From: Bradyrhizobium sp. AZCC 1719
GTDB lineage: Bacteria; Pseudomonadota; Alphaproteobacteria; Rhizobiales; Xanthobacteraceae
Direction of reading: 5' to 3'
Length of the DNA stretch: 64,000 nucleotides
Assembly (NCBI RefSeq): GCF_036924525.1
Contig: NZ_JAZHRU010000001.1
Location: forward strand, 959,001 to 1,023,000
Of this stretch, positions 1 through 8,586 are shown one piece after another (position 1 is the stretch's first letter; each line of letters starts with the position of its first letter). Under the pieces are notes generated by a model. The model saw nothing but the letters and a program-made list of their open reading frames with translations, did not search any database and was not told the DNA's origin. The position numbers and the translations under genes are program-made.

Positions 1-2
1 AG

Positions 3-1121
3 GCGATTGAAGCCGCCGGCAGCGCCACGGCGCGCAGCTTTGCCGGACCCGACGACATCGCCACGCTCAATTACACCGGCGGCACCACCGGTAAATCCAA
101 GGGCGCGCTGCGGCACCACCGGGAATACGGCGGCTGGGCCAGTGCGATCCTCGCCGATTTCGAAATTCCGGATACGCCGCGCTATCTTACCGTCGCGCCG
201 ATCAGCCATGTCGCGGGGACAAAAGTGCTGCCGACGCTGATGCGCGGCGGCACCGTGCACATGCTGAAAGGCTTTGATCCCGAAGCCGTGTTCAAGACCA
301 TCGAGCGCGAGAAGATCAATTTCACGCTGTTCGTGCCGACGATGATCTACGTCATGCTGGATCATCCCTCCCTCGACAAGACCGACCTGTCCTCGCTCGA
401 ACTCTTGCTGTACGGCGCGTCTGCGATGTCGCCGAGCCGGTTGGTCGAGGGCATCGAGCGGATCGGACCGGTGTTCTCGCAGCTCTACGGCCAGACCGAA
501 TGTTATCCGGTATCCGTGCTGCGCAAGGCCGACCACGATCCCAGGACGCCGGAGCTGTTCCTGTCTTGCGGATTCCCGATCGCCGCTTGCCAGGTGAAGA
601 TCCTCGACAACGACGACCAGGAAGTCGCAACCGGCGAGGCCGGCGAGATCTGCGTGCGCGGCACGCATGTGATGGCCGAGTATTGGAAACGGCCCGACGC
701 GACCGCGGAGACGCTGAAGAACGGTTGGCTGCACACCGGCGACATCGCGCGATCGGACGAACGCGGCTACATGTTCATCCTCGACCGCAAGAAGGACATG
801 ATCGTCTCCGGCGGCTTCAACATCTTTCCGCGCGAGGTCGAGGATGTCTTGTCGCAGCACGCCGACGTCGCGATGGTCGCCGTGGTCGGCGTGCCCGACG
901 ACAAATGGGGCGAGGCCGTCACCGCCGTGATCGTCGCCCGCGAAGGGGCGCGACCGAATCCGGACGAGCTGATCAACCTCGTGAAGGCCAAGAAGGGCTC
1001 GGCGCACGCGCCCAAGCACATCAAGTTCGTTAGCGAGTTGCCGATGACCGGCGTCGGCAAGGTCGACAAGAAGGTGCTGAAGGCAGGCTTCTGGACCGGC
1101 CGCGAGCGGATGGTGGGGTAG
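3..1121 (+). CDS. AMP-dependent acyl-CoA synthetase/ligase, 5'-truncated by the window edge
   Basis: This is the C-terminal 372 residues of an adenylate-forming acyl-CoA ligase, which activates a carboxylic acid with ATP and transfers it to CoA. The P-loop TGGTTGKSKG lies at about residues 25-34 of the visible part. The C-terminal part carries LDRKKDMI followed by GGFNIFPREVED, and TGVGKVDKK near the end supplies the expected catalytic lysine. Family members are about 510-550 residues, so roughly 150 N-terminal residues lie left of base 1. The substrate (fatty, aromatic or other acid) cannot be told from this part. It converges on minE with a gap of about 30 bases. Confidence 0.9.
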   Translation, partial: AIEAAGSATARSFAGPDDIATLNYTGGTTGKSKGALRHHREYGGWASAILADFEIPDTPRYLTVAPISHVAGTKVLPTLMRGGTVHMLKGFDPEAVFKTIEREKINFTLFVPTMIYVMLDHPSLDKTDLSSLELLLYGASAMSPSRLVEGIERIGPVFSQLYGQTECYPVSVLRKADHDPRTPELFLSCGFPIAACQVKILDNDDQEVATGEAGEICVRGTHVMAEYWKRPDATAETLKNGWLHTGDIARSDERGYMFILDRKKDMIVSGGFNIFPREVEDVLSQHADVAMVAVVGVPDDKWGEAVTAVIVAREGARPNPDELINLVKAKKGSAHAPKHIKFVSELPMTGVGKVDKKVLKAGFWTGRERMVG

Positions 1122-1152
1122 CGATCAACTAGCTCGGTCGGCACCGCGCCTT

Positions 1153-1446
1153 TCAGCCGGCCAAGCGCCTTTCGGTAGGAGCCTTCTTGTCGAAATTATT
1201 GGGCACTTCGATATCGACTTCGAGTGTCGACACCGTCTTGCCGCGCTCCAGCTTGACCATCACCTTGTCGGGATCGAGCACCACGTGCCTCGACACCACC
1301 GCGAGGATTTCCTCCCGCAGCGTGGCCAGCAAGTCGGACTGACCGAGCAGCCCGCGCTCGTGCGACAGCAGAATCTGCAGCCGCTCCCGCGCAACGGGGG
1401 CGGTCGCGTTGCGGCCGCCGAACAGCCGCAGCAGCCTCATGCTCAT
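1153..1446 (-). CDS. minE: Cell division topological specificity factor MinE
   Basis: 97-residue MinE, which stimulates the MinD ATPase and drives Min dynamics so that the FtsZ ring forms at midcell. The N-terminal part (LFGGRNATAPVARERLQILLSHER) matches the membrane-targeting and anti-MinCD region; the rest, including DPDKVMVKLERG, is the topological-specificity domain. Start at 1446 chosen because its ATG overlaps the minD stop codon in an ATGA (1443-1446), so translation is probably coupled. Last gene of minC-minD-minE. Length is normal for alphaproteobacteria. Confidence 0.96.
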   Translation of the reverse strand: MSMRLLRLFGGRNATAPVARERLQILLSHERGLLGQSDLLATLREEILAVVSRHVVLDPDKVMVKLERGKTVSTLEVDIEVPNNFDKKAPTERRLAG

Positions 1447-2258
1447 GCAGCCCTCCGTCCCAGCAAGCGGTTCATGAAGCTCTTGCGCTCGGCCGGCACG
1501 ACCATGGCGACCTCTTCGCCCATCAGGCGGCGCGCGGCATCGATATAGGCGCGGGCCGGCGCGCTGTCGGCGTTGTTCAGCGTCACCGGCGTACCGACGT
1601 TGGATGCCTTCAAGACATCCTGGCTCTCGGGAATGATGCCGAGCAGAGGCGTCGCGAGGATTTCGAGGATGTCGTCGATCGAGAGCATCTCGCCGCGCGC
1701 CGCGCGCGCCGGATCGTATCGGGTGATCAGCACGTGTTTCTCCACATGCTCGCCCCGCTCCGCCTTCACGGTTTTCGAATCGAGCATGCCGATGATGCGG
1801 TCGGAATCGCGCACCGAGGAGACCTCGGGATTGGTGACGATGATGGCTTCGTCCGCATAGCGCATGGCGAGCGTGGCGCCGCGCTCGATGCCTGCGGGAC
1901 TGTCGCACAGGATCCAGTCGAACCGGCTCTTGAGCTCGCCAATGACGCGGCCGACGCCCTCGTCGGTCAGCGCATCCTTGTCGCGGGTCTGTGAGGCCGG
2001 CAGCAGCCAGAGATTTTCCAGCCGCTTGTCGCGGATCAGGGCCTGCGGCAGCTTGGCGACACCCTGCACCACGTTGATGAGGTCGAACACCACGCGGCGT
2101 TCGGCGCCCATCACCAGATCGAGGTTGCGCAGGCCGACATCGAAATCGACCACCACGACGCTTTGCCCACCTTGCGCAAGCGCCGCACCGAGCGCGGCCG
2201 TCGAGGTGGTTTTTCCAACGCCTCCCTTGCCCGAGGTAACGACCAGGACCTTGGCCAT
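1443..2258 (-). CDS. minD: Septum site-determining ATPase MinD
   Basis: 271-residue ParA/MinD-family ATPase that binds the membrane in its ATP form and recruits MinC. The deviant Walker A motif SGKGGVGKTT is at residues 8-17, and VVVVDFDVGLRNLDLVMG follows as the switch I region. The C-terminal FMNRLLGRR is the amphipathic membrane-targeting helix. It lies 19 bases downstream of minC and overlaps minE by four bases. Nothing is unusual; all key residues are present. Confidence 0.97.
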   Translation of the reverse strand: MAKVLVVTSGKGGVGKTTSTAALGAALAQGGQSVVVVDFDVGLRNLDLVMGAERRVVFDLINVVQGVAKLPQALIRDKRLENLWLLPASQTRDKDALTDEGVGRVIGELKSRFDWILCDSPAGIERGATLAMRYADEAIIVTNPEVSSVRDSDRIIGMLDSKTVKAERGEHVEKHVLITRYDPARAARGEMLSIDDILEILATPLLGIIPESQDVLKASNVGTPVTLNNADSAPARAYIDAARRLMGEEVAMVVPAERKSFMNRLLGRRAA

Positions 2259-2277
2259 ACTTGATCTCCTTAGCCGG

Positions 2278-2976
2278 TTAATTCAGCGGGGTAATTTTCA
2301 TGGTGTCGCCCTCCAGCCAGGCTTGCGCCGGGCGGTTGCGGAGCGCGACGTCGATTTCTTCTGCGGTCTGGTAGTAGCCATCGATCGCCAGCAGCTCGGC
2401 CTCGATTCTCTGGCAATAGATCCGTGCGGCCGAATTGCCGTTGACGCCGGCCATCGCACGGCCGCGCAGCGTGCCGTAGATGTGGATCGATCCGCCGGCG
2501 ACGATCTCCGCGCCCGACCCGACCGAGCCCAAAACCGTGACATCGCCTTCCATGAAGACGATGGACTGGCCCGAACGTACCGGGTTCTCCAGCAGCAGCG
2601 AGGTCGGCTTCTTCGGCTCGGGCTCCGACTTCTGCGTCGGCTCGCTTCGCGTGATCACGCAGGAACGGCCGCCGGTCAGCAAGGGCGGCATGTTCGCCGC
2701 GAGACGATCTTCCTCCACACCCTCGATGCCGAGGACGCGGATGTTGCGCTCGTTGAGACTGCCGACGAGATGGGCGATGGCGGAGCTTGAGAGGTCGACG
2801 GCCGAGAGATCGAGCACGATCGGCTTGCCGACGAAGTATCCAGGCGAGCGCGCCAGCGTGGCGTCGATCTCGGCGAGCCATTCCACGATCGGCACGACAG
2901 GGCTGAATACGAACGCGACATAGGACCGGCCGCGCAGCCGGACCAGTTGACGCGTGGGATCCGCTCGGACGTCCAT
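2278..2976 (-). CDS. minC: Septum site-determining protein MinC
   Basis: 232-residue FtsZ assembly inhibitor, recruited to the membrane by MinD. An N-terminal MinC_N-like domain (about residues 8-100) is followed by a linker and the glycine-rich beta-helical MinC_C domain (about 115-215), with the repeated pattern GDVTVLGSVGSGAEIVAGG and GRAMAGVNGN typical of it. First gene of the min operon. A CtrA-like box and a GANTC site lie just upstream, suggesting cell-cycle control. Confidence 0.95.
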   Translation of the reverse strand: MDVRADPTRQLVRLRGRSYVAFVFSPVVPIVEWLAEIDATLARSPGYFVGKPIVLDLSAVDLSSSAIAHLVGSLNERNIRVLGIEGVEEDRLAANMPPLLTGGRSCVITRSEPTQKSEPEPKKPTSLLLENPVRSGQSIVFMEGDVTVLGSVGSGAEIVAGGSIHIYGTLRGRAMAGVNGNSAARIYCQRIEAELLAIDGYYQTAEEIDVALRNRPAQAWLEGDTMKITPLN

Positions 2977-2983
2977 GATGTTC

Positions 2984-3040
2984 GACTCGCCTTCTTAGTG
3001 AATGGTTAACAGTCGACGAACTTGGTTAACGAGTAATTAA
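2984..3040 (-). promoter_or_regulatory. CtrA-like binding sites and a GANTC methylation site upstream of minCDE
   Basis: Bases 3026-3040 read TTAACGAGTAATTAA, an exact TTAA-N7-TTAA CtrA consensus. Bases 3002-3009 read ATGGTTAA, the complement of the CtrA half-site TTAACCAT. GACTC at 2984-2988 is a GANTC (CcrM) site. All lie 8-64 bases upstream of the minC ATG. CtrA and CcrM are the general cell-cycle regulators of alphaproteobacteria, so control of minCDE by them is a reasonable inference, not shown. Confidence 0.55.
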
Positions 3041-3569
3041 TGTGACAACCCGCGCTACGCGCAGAAAACAGCGCAACAGGTGGCGAATCCGGCGCATTTG
3101 TGGCCGATTCATGCTGCTTATCGTGCGGAACGTGCGCCAAACCCTTTGAAAACAGGGGTCACGTGAGTTGTAGTTAACGCGAGCTCAACTTACTTTTGTC
3201 ACGTTTCCGACCTAAATTAGTCCTCGCGCGGCTCCAACAAACTTATCTGTGCTGGCAGATCCTCGCGGTCTGGCGGCTCAATCCGTCAGGCAGACGGAAC
3301 ATTTTCCGGCAGGGGACGAGGCTGTGGAAGCCGTAGGCGTTGTGTGGTCGCGAGATTCGATCTCGCAGGCAGGTGTCGTCGGACTCAGGGACGGCGCCGA
3401 ACACCTTGATTCAAATCTTCCAAGCAAGCTCGACAGCGGACAGAAAGCGGACGTCGATGATCCCGCGCGCCTCTTCCGCGACCTGGAACTCCTGATCGGT
3501 ACGTCACCTGCCGTTCCGCCGCCGAGCAATCCGCCGGTCAATCCGCCAAGCGACATGAGGAGTAAGCGT
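3041..3569. other. Intergenic region between minC and the downstream membrane-protein gene
   Basis: About 530 bases without a secure gene. The reading frame of the next gene stays open upstream to a GTG at 3249, which would add 107 residues, but that extension has no recognisable domain and no good ribosome binding site. The left part is AT-richer (TTAATTAA-like, with TTAACGCG near 3173) and probably holds promoters for the divergent genes. Confidence 0.4.
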
Positions 3570-4118
3570 ATGAGTAGTGTGAGTGAGCAGGACCACATCA
3601 ATCCCCGCGATCCCCTGTACTACGCGCCGCGCTCGCTACGTGAGCGGTCGGCTTCCATGCGCGACGCCAGCCCCGCAACGACACCGTTCTCTCCGGCGTC
3701 GTTCGACTCCCAGCTCGAGAGCGCCGTATCCGATGCGCTGCGCCATTCCCTCGACCCCGAGATCATGCGCGAACCTCAACTGGAATCGAAGAAGGCGTTG
3801 TGGAGCGTCGCAGCGCGCTTTGGTGCCGCCATCGGCGTCTCGGCTCTCGTGGCGCTGTTCTTCGTCATCGTCGTGCCGGGGTCGCGGCAGAGCGACGGTG
3901 AGCCGTCGGCGTCCTCCGGAATCGTGCAGTCGATCAAGGCTGCCCTGTTCCAATCCGGAGAAGCCTCGCCAAAGCCTGCAATCAGCGAATTCCAGGCCGT
4001 TCTCGCCTCCACGCCACCGAGCGCCTCGCCTGCGTCCGAGCAGTCCCAGTTGCTCAAGCAATTCATGCAGTGGCGCGAGAAGCCGGATCCGGCGACGCCA
4101 CAACGCGCCAACCCATGA
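3570..4118 (+). CDS. Hypothetical single-pass membrane protein
   Basis: 182-residue protein of unknown function. Start at ATG 3570 chosen because GAGGAG (3557-3562) sits seven bases upstream; an in-frame GTG at 3249 is the alternative. It has a polar N-terminal half, one hydrophobic segment at about residues 80-101 (AAIGVSALVALFFVIVV), and a Ser/Pro/Ala-rich C-terminal part ending in FMQWREKP. The layout suggests a cytoplasmic N-terminus and an exported tail. It lies just upstream of the binding-protein gene at 4185 in the same orientation, so the two may be cotranscribed. No family recognised. Confidence 0.6.
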   Translation: MSSVSEQDHINPRDPLYYAPRSLRERSASMRDASPATTPFSPASFDSQLESAVSDALRHSLDPEIMREPQLESKKALWSVAARFGAAIGVSALVALFFVIVVPGSRQSDGEPSASSGIVQSIKAALFQSGEASPKPAISEFQAVLASTPPSASPASEQSQLLKQFMQWREKPDPATPQRANP

Positions 4119-4137
4119 TCCAGATGGAGGAATGACA

Positions 4138-4188
4138 ATGCCTGAGAACCGACTTTCCGCCATCTTGTTCTCAAGGAGTTTGCCATGA
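4138..4188 (+). CDS. Possible 16-codon leader ORF
   Basis: MPENRLSAILFSRSLP, with GGAGG (4126-4130) seven bases before the ATG. Its stop TGA (4186-4188) overlaps the ATG of the binding-protein gene at 4185 in an ATGA. This spacing would allow translational coupling. It may equally be a chance ORF; no family or conservation evidence is available. Confidence 0.3.
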   Translation: MPENRLSAILFSRSLP

Positions 4189-5753
4189 CCTCGCACCGGA
4201 TCGCCTTGCTGGTCGGGGCCGTGCTCTTCGGAATCGCAGGCAGCGCCCAGGCTGCCGGCGACATTGCGATCGTGCGCGACCTTGCAGGCCGCGTCGGCCC
4301 CGTGATCGGCTCGGCCCAGGCCTGCCGCGACATTGCGCGTCCCCGCATCCAGACCATCGTCGACAAGTTTTCACAGGTGATCCGGGAAGCCTCGTCGAAC
4401 GAGGCGGAGCGTTCTGATCTCACCCAGACGTTCGATCGCAGCGTGGCCGACGGCCGCGCCGCCGTCAGCTCGGGCAAAATCGATTGCATCCGGGCCGATC
4501 GCCAGCTTGCCGATCTCGAACGCTCGATCTCGGGCCCCAGTCTTTCCAGCGTCATCGGCCCATCCCCTGCCGCCGCGGCAACGGCCGCGAACGCGGCAAC
4601 CGCGCCGACGGCCCCGGTCCCGACCGGGCCGCTGCCACGCGGCATCGGCGAAAAGGAAATCCGCTTCGGCATCGCCGCGCCCTTCTCCGGCTCGGCCCGT
4701 GAGCTGGGACGCCAGATGAAGCTCGGAATCGAAACCGCCTTCAACCGGATCAACGACGCCGGCGGCGTCGACGGGCGGATGCTCAAACTGCACGCCGCCG
4801 ACGACGGCTACGAGCCTTCGCGCACCGCGGACGCGATGAAGCAGCTCTATGAAAAGGACCAGGTGTTCGGCATCGTCGGCAATGTCGGCACGCCGACTGC
4901 GGCGGTGGCGATCCCCTATGCGCTCGAACGCCGGATGCTGTTTTTCGGGGCCTTCACCGGCGCCAACATCCTGCGCAACGATCCGCCGGATCGCTACGTG
5001 TTCAACTACCGCGCCAGCTACGCCGAGGAAACCGACGCGGTCGTCCGCTACCTCGTCAAGATACGCCGGCTGCAGCCTCGGCAGATCGCGGTGTTTGCGC
5101 AGCAGGATTCGTACGGCGACGCCGGATTTGCAGGGGTCGCCAAGGCGTTTCGCTCCATGGGCGTGAACGACGGCGCCATCGTCCGGCTCAACTATGCGCG
5201 CAACACCGTCGACGTGGACGATGCGATCAACCAGTTGAAGCTCGCGAAGCCGCCGATCAAGGCCGTCGTCATGGTCGCCACCTACCGGGCCGCGGCGCGG
5301 TTCATCGAGAAGACGCGCGACCTCTATCCCGGCATGGTCTACTCCAACGTCTCATTCGTCGGCTCGACCGCGCTCGCCGAAGAACTGAAACTCCTGGGGC
5401 CGCGGTACACGAGCGGCGTGATCGTGACGCAGGTGGTACCGGCGGTGTCGGGCTATTCGTCGGCGGTGCTCGAATACAAGAACGCGCTCGCCAAATATTT
5501 CCCGGGCGAGGCGCCCGACTATGTGTCGCTCGAAGGCTATGTCGCCGCCAACGTGCTGATCCAGGGCATCAAGCGGGCCGGTCCGCAGCTCGACACCGAG
5601 AAGCTGATCGACACGCTGGAGACCATGCGCAATCTCGACCTCGGTCTCGGGACCTCGCTCGGCTTCGGCCGTTCCGAGCACCAGGCCTCGCACAAGATCT
5701 GGGGCACCGCGCTCGATGAAGGCGGGCGCTACCAGCCGATCGATCTCGAATGA
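4185..5753 (+). CDS. ABC transporter substrate-binding protein (branched-chain amino acid type) with an extra N-terminal domain
   Basis: 522 residues. Signal peptide at 1-24 (cleavage near AQA/AG). Residues 25-125 form an apparently helical domain with two cysteines (47, 101) that I do not recognise. An Ala/Pro/Thr-rich linker spans about 127-152, followed by a complete Leu/Ile/Val-type periplasmic binding domain (about 156-520), starting IRFGIAAPFSGSARELG. The family is normally about 370-400 residues and starts directly with that domain. ATG 4185 has AAGGAG (4173-4178) seven bases upstream. No permease or ATPase genes are adjacent, so it may serve a distant transporter or act as a sensor. 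Ligand unknown. Confidence 0.85.
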   Translation: MTSHRIALLVGAVLFGIAGSAQAAGDIAIVRDLAGRVGPVIGSAQACRDIARPRIQTIVDKFSQVIREASSNEAERSDLTQTFDRSVADGRAAVSSGKIDCIRADRQLADLERSISGPSLSSVIGPSPAAAATAANAATAPTAPVPTGPLPRGIGEKEIRFGIAAPFSGSARELGRQMKLGIETAFNRINDAGGVDGRMLKLHAADDGYEPSRTADAMKQLYEKDQVFGIVGNVGTPTAAVAIPYALERRMLFFGAFTGANILRNDPPDRYVFNYRASYAEETDAVVRYLVKIRRLQPRQIAVFAQQDSYGDAGFAGVAKAFRSMGVNDGAIVRLNYARNTVDVDDAINQLKLAKPPIKAVVMVATYRAAARFIEKTRDLYPGMVYSNVSFVGSTALAEELKLLGPRYTSGVIVTQVVPAVSGYSSAVLEYKNALAKYFPGEAPDYVSLEGYVAANVLIQGIKRAGPQLDTEKLIDTLETMRNLDLGLGTSLGFGRSEHQASHKIWGTALDEGGRYQPIDLE

Positions 5754-5757
5754 TCGG

Positions 5758-5786
5758 GAAGCCGCGATCCCTGTGATCGCGGCTTC
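5758..5786. terminator. Strong hairpin between convergent genes
   Basis: A perfect 12-base-pair stem, GAAGCCGCGATC (5758-5769) with GATCGCGGCTTC (5775-5786), around a five-base loop. It sits five bases after the stop of the binding-protein gene and before the stop of the convergent thioesterase gene. There is no clear T-tract, so it may work as a bidirectional stem or RNA stabiliser. Confidence 0.55.
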
Positions 5787-5809
5787 ACCATGCCCCTCTG
5801 ACGGCGCGC

Positions 5810-6583
5810 TCAGCGCTTCTCGATCACAAGGCTCTGGATGGCGCGGCCGAAATAGCCGCGCTCGTCGGCAAGCCGCGCCATTGCGAGCCCTGCGCCGTCG
5901 GGACCGATCCAGGACTCGGCATCGAGCAGGATCCAGTCGCCGACCGGCTCACGCGCAAAATTCACGGTCAGGTCGGCATTGAGAAAGGTCCACGCGCGGA
6001 AATCCAGCACGGCCGAGGTACCGTTGCAGAAATCCGCCGCCGCCATCGCCCGCATCGCCTGCGAAACGGCTGAGCCTTCCACGATCGGCCGGTCGACGCG
6101 ATACCAGATCGCGCCGGGACCGGGCTCGCCGAAGCGGCCGCGCGCGGCGCGCAGCGACATACCTGATACGAACGGGCTGGAGGAAAAATCCGCGGGCTCG
6201 ACGCGCGATCGATCCGGCCCCGGTAGCTCGACCGGCAGAATCGCGGCCTCTAGCGGCAATTCCTGGGACTGCACCTTAATCTTAAGCACGGTCGCGGCGA
6301 CCACGACGACGCCTTTAGCCAGTAGCCTGATCGCGCAGAGCTGGATCTTGCGCCCCTCGCGCAAGACTTCGCTCTCGATGGTCAGCGGCGCCACCGGCAC
6401 GGGACGCATCAGGTCCACGGTGACGCGCGCAACCCGCATCGCGACCGGCGTCGGAATCCGCTCCGCCGCCCACACCACCAGCGCCGCCGGCGGCGAGCCG
6501 TGCTGCATGCTCGGGTCCCATGGACCTGCCGCAAAGGGGCTGGTGACGACGTCGTTGCCATCAACGCGAAAAATGCCGTCCAT
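5810..6583 (-). CDS. Acyl-CoA thioesterase family protein (TesB-like double hotdog)
   Basis: 257 residues, likely hydrolysing an acyl-CoA to free acid and CoA in the cytosol. The first half starts with MDGIFRVDGNDVVTSPFAAGPWDP and HGSPPAALVVWAAER, typical of the N-terminal hotdog of TesB-like proteins; the second half includes AMAAADFCNGTSAVLDFR and a final strand with RAIQSL. Start at 6583 was preferred to longer forms because the upstream extension is Arg-rich and domain-free. It follows an SDR and a nitronate monooxygenase on the same strand, probably one operon of lipid or acyl-CoA metabolism. Substrate length unknown. Confidence 0.8.
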   Translation of the reverse strand: MDGIFRVDGNDVVTSPFAAGPWDPSMQHGSPPAALVVWAAERIPTPVAMRVARVTVDLMRPVPVAPLTIESEVLREGRKIQLCAIRLLAKGVVVVAATVLKIKVQSQELPLEAAILPVELPGPDRSRVEPADFSSSPFVSGMSLRAARGRFGEPGPGAIWYRVDRPIVEGSAVSQAMRAMAAADFCNGTSAVLDFRAWTFLNADLTVNFAREPVGDWILLDAESWIGPDGAGLAMARLADERGYFGRAIQSLVIEKR

Positions 6584-6704
6584 TGAATGAGAGGTCCTGT
6601 CGATCAAGGGACGAGCTTCTTGCCTGCTTCGGCGGAACGAGTCGAGCCCGCGGCGGACAGAGCGCCGTGCGCCATTCGCGGGAGACGGCGAGCAAGCCGG
6701 CGCG

Positions 6705-7439
6705 TCAAATGAACGCCATGCCGCCATTGAGGACGATGGTCTGCCCGGTCATGTAGCTGTTGCCGAGCACCATCGCGACGGCTTGCGCGACTTCCTCGGC
6801 CTGGCCCATCCGGCCGAGCGGGATGTTGCGCGCCAGATCAGTCCGGCCGCCCATCATGTCGGTCTCGATCAGCGACGGCGCCACCGCGTTGACGGTGATG
6901 CCTTCCTTGACCAGCCGTGCTGCATAGCCTCGCGTGAGGCCTTCCATGCCGGCCTTGGAGGCGTTGTAGTGCACGCCGATCGCGCCGGCGCCGCGCGCAG
7001 CGCCCGACGAAATATTGACGATGCGGCCCCATTTGCGTGCCCGCATCGCCGGCAGCACTGCCCGCGTGCACAGGAACGCCGATTTCAGGTTTACCGCGAT
7101 GGTGCGGTCGAAATCGTCCTCGGTGAGATCGTCGACGCCGCGCACGATAGCTAAGCCGGCATTGTTGACGAGAATGTCGATCGGACCGAGCGCGGAGGCG
7201 ACCTGCTCGACCATGTTGGCGACGGCCGCCGCCTGCGAGACATCGGCTCCGACAGTGATGGCGCGGCCTCCATTGGCCTTGATCCGGGCGACGACGGCAT
7301 CGGCATCACCAGCGCGCTCGCGATAATTGACCGCGACCGCGGCGCCGGCTTCGGCAAGCGTCAAGGCAACCGCCGCGCCGATGCCGCGGGACGCGCCCGT
7401 CACCAGTGCAACACGCGCACTCAAGTTCTGTCCGGCCAT
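6705..7439 (-). CDS. SDR family oxidoreductase (FabG-like)
   Basis: 244-residue short-chain dehydrogenase/reductase, NAD(P)-dependent. The cofactor motif TGASRGIG is at about residues 13-20, NNAG at about 90, the catalytic Ser in NISSGAA, and Tyr/Lys in YNASKAG. The C-terminal MTGQTIVLNGG matches beta-ketoacyl-ACP reductase-like members. Start at 7439 chosen because GGAGG lies seven bases upstream on the coding strand. Forms a probable operon with the nitronate monooxygenase upstream and the thioesterase downstream. The true substrate cannot be inferred from sequence. Confidence 0.88.
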   Translation of the reverse strand: MAGQNLSARVALVTGASRGIGAAVALTLAEAGAAVAVNYRERAGDADAVVARIKANGGRAITVGADVSQAAAVANMVEQVASALGPIDILVNNAGLAIVRGVDDLTEDDFDRTIAVNLKSAFLCTRAVLPAMRARKWGRIVNISSGAARGAGAIGVHYNASKAGMEGLTRGYAARLVKEGITVNAVAPSLIETDMMGGRTDLARNIPLGRMGQAEEVAQAVAMVLGNSYMTGQTIVLNGGMAFI

Positions 7440-7487
7440 CACCGATCCTCCGTCGCCTTCACGGCGGCGCGCGACCCGCAAGGCACC

Positions 7488-8456
7488 TCACAATGCGGGG
7501 TCGACCGCCTCGTCGTATTCCTTCTTGAACCGCGCGATCAGCTCGGCGGCCGGCACCACCTTGCCGATGCCGCCAATACCTTGGCCGCTGCCCCAGATCT
7601 CCTTCCATGCCTTCGGCTTGGCGCGCTCGCCGGAGGCGTCGGTGCCAAAACTCATCTTCGAGGGATCGGAGGTCGGCAGGTCGTCGGGATTGAGACCGGC
7701 CTTGACGATCGATGGCTTGAGGTAATTGCCGTGCACGCCGGTGAACAGGTTCGAATAGACGATGTCTTCCGCCGACGACGATGTGATCATCTCCTTGTAG
7801 CCCTCGACCGCGTTGGCTTCCTCGGTCGCGATGAAGGCGGAGCCGATATAGGCGAAGTCGGCGCCGAGAATGCGCGCCGCACGGATGGCGCGGCCGTTGG
7901 CGATCGCGCCCGACAGCGCGATCGGTCCGTCGAACCAGGCGCGCGTTTCCTCGACGAAGGCGAGCGGCGAGATCGTGCCGGCATGGCCGCCGGCGCCGGC
8001 CGCCACCAGGATCAGGCCGTCGGCGCCCTTCTCGATCGCCTTGTGCGCGAATTTCTGGTTGATCACGTCGTGGAAGACGATGCCGCCCCAATTGTGCGCC
8101 GCCTGGTTGAGATCCTCGCGCGCGCCGAGCGAGGTGATCAGCATCGGCACCTTGTACTTCTCGCAGGCCGCGAGATCGTGATCGAGCCGGTTGTTGGACT
8201 TGTGAACGATCTGGTTCACCGCAAACGGCGCCGACGGCCGCTCCGGATGCGCCTTGTCGTAGGCTGCGAGTTCTTCCGTGATCCGCGCCAGCCACTCGTC
8301 GAGCAGCGAAGCCGGCCGCGCGTTCAGCGCCGGAAACGAGCCGACCACGCCGGCCTTGCACTGGGCGATCACGAGATCGGGCACGGAGATGATGAACAGC
8401 GGCGACCCGATCACGGGTATCGACAGGCGGCCCTTGAACAGCGCGGGCATGGACAT
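7488..8456 (-). CDS. Nitronate monooxygenase family protein (2-nitropropane dioxygenase-like)
   Basis: 322-residue FMN-dependent TIM-barrel enzyme. Supporting segments are the N-terminal PVIGSPLFIISVPDLVIAQ, the phosphate-binding region GLILVAAGAGGHAGT at about residues 135-149, and ALSGAIANGRAIRAARILGA with FAYIGSAF further on. The family oxidises alkyl nitronates, but many members act in other roles including enoyl reduction, so the substrate is uncertain. First gene of the group with the SDR and thioesterase downstream (49 bases to the SDR start). Confidence 0.87.
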   Translation of the reverse strand: MSMPALFKGRLSIPVIGSPLFIISVPDLVIAQCKAGVVGSFPALNARPASLLDEWLARITEELAAYDKAHPERPSAPFAVNQIVHKSNNRLDHDLAACEKYKVPMLITSLGAREDLNQAAHNWGGIVFHDVINQKFAHKAIEKGADGLILVAAGAGGHAGTISPLAFVEETRAWFDGPIALSGAIANGRAIRAARILGADFAYIGSAFIATEEANAVEGYKEMITSSSAEDIVYSNLFTGVHGNYLKPSIVKAGLNPDDLPTSDPSKMSFGTDASGERAKPKAWKEIWGSGQGIGGIGKVVPAAELIARFKKEYDEAVDPAL

Positions 8457-8586
8457 TCGAAGCGATCCTCTGGTTATTCAGGCAAACGATTTGGCTCTAG
8501 AGATGCCAGACGTCATACCAACCAACAAGGCAATCTTTCCAGTGTCAAGTATTGCGTTTTGGCGCTGCCAGATGACGGAACGACCA

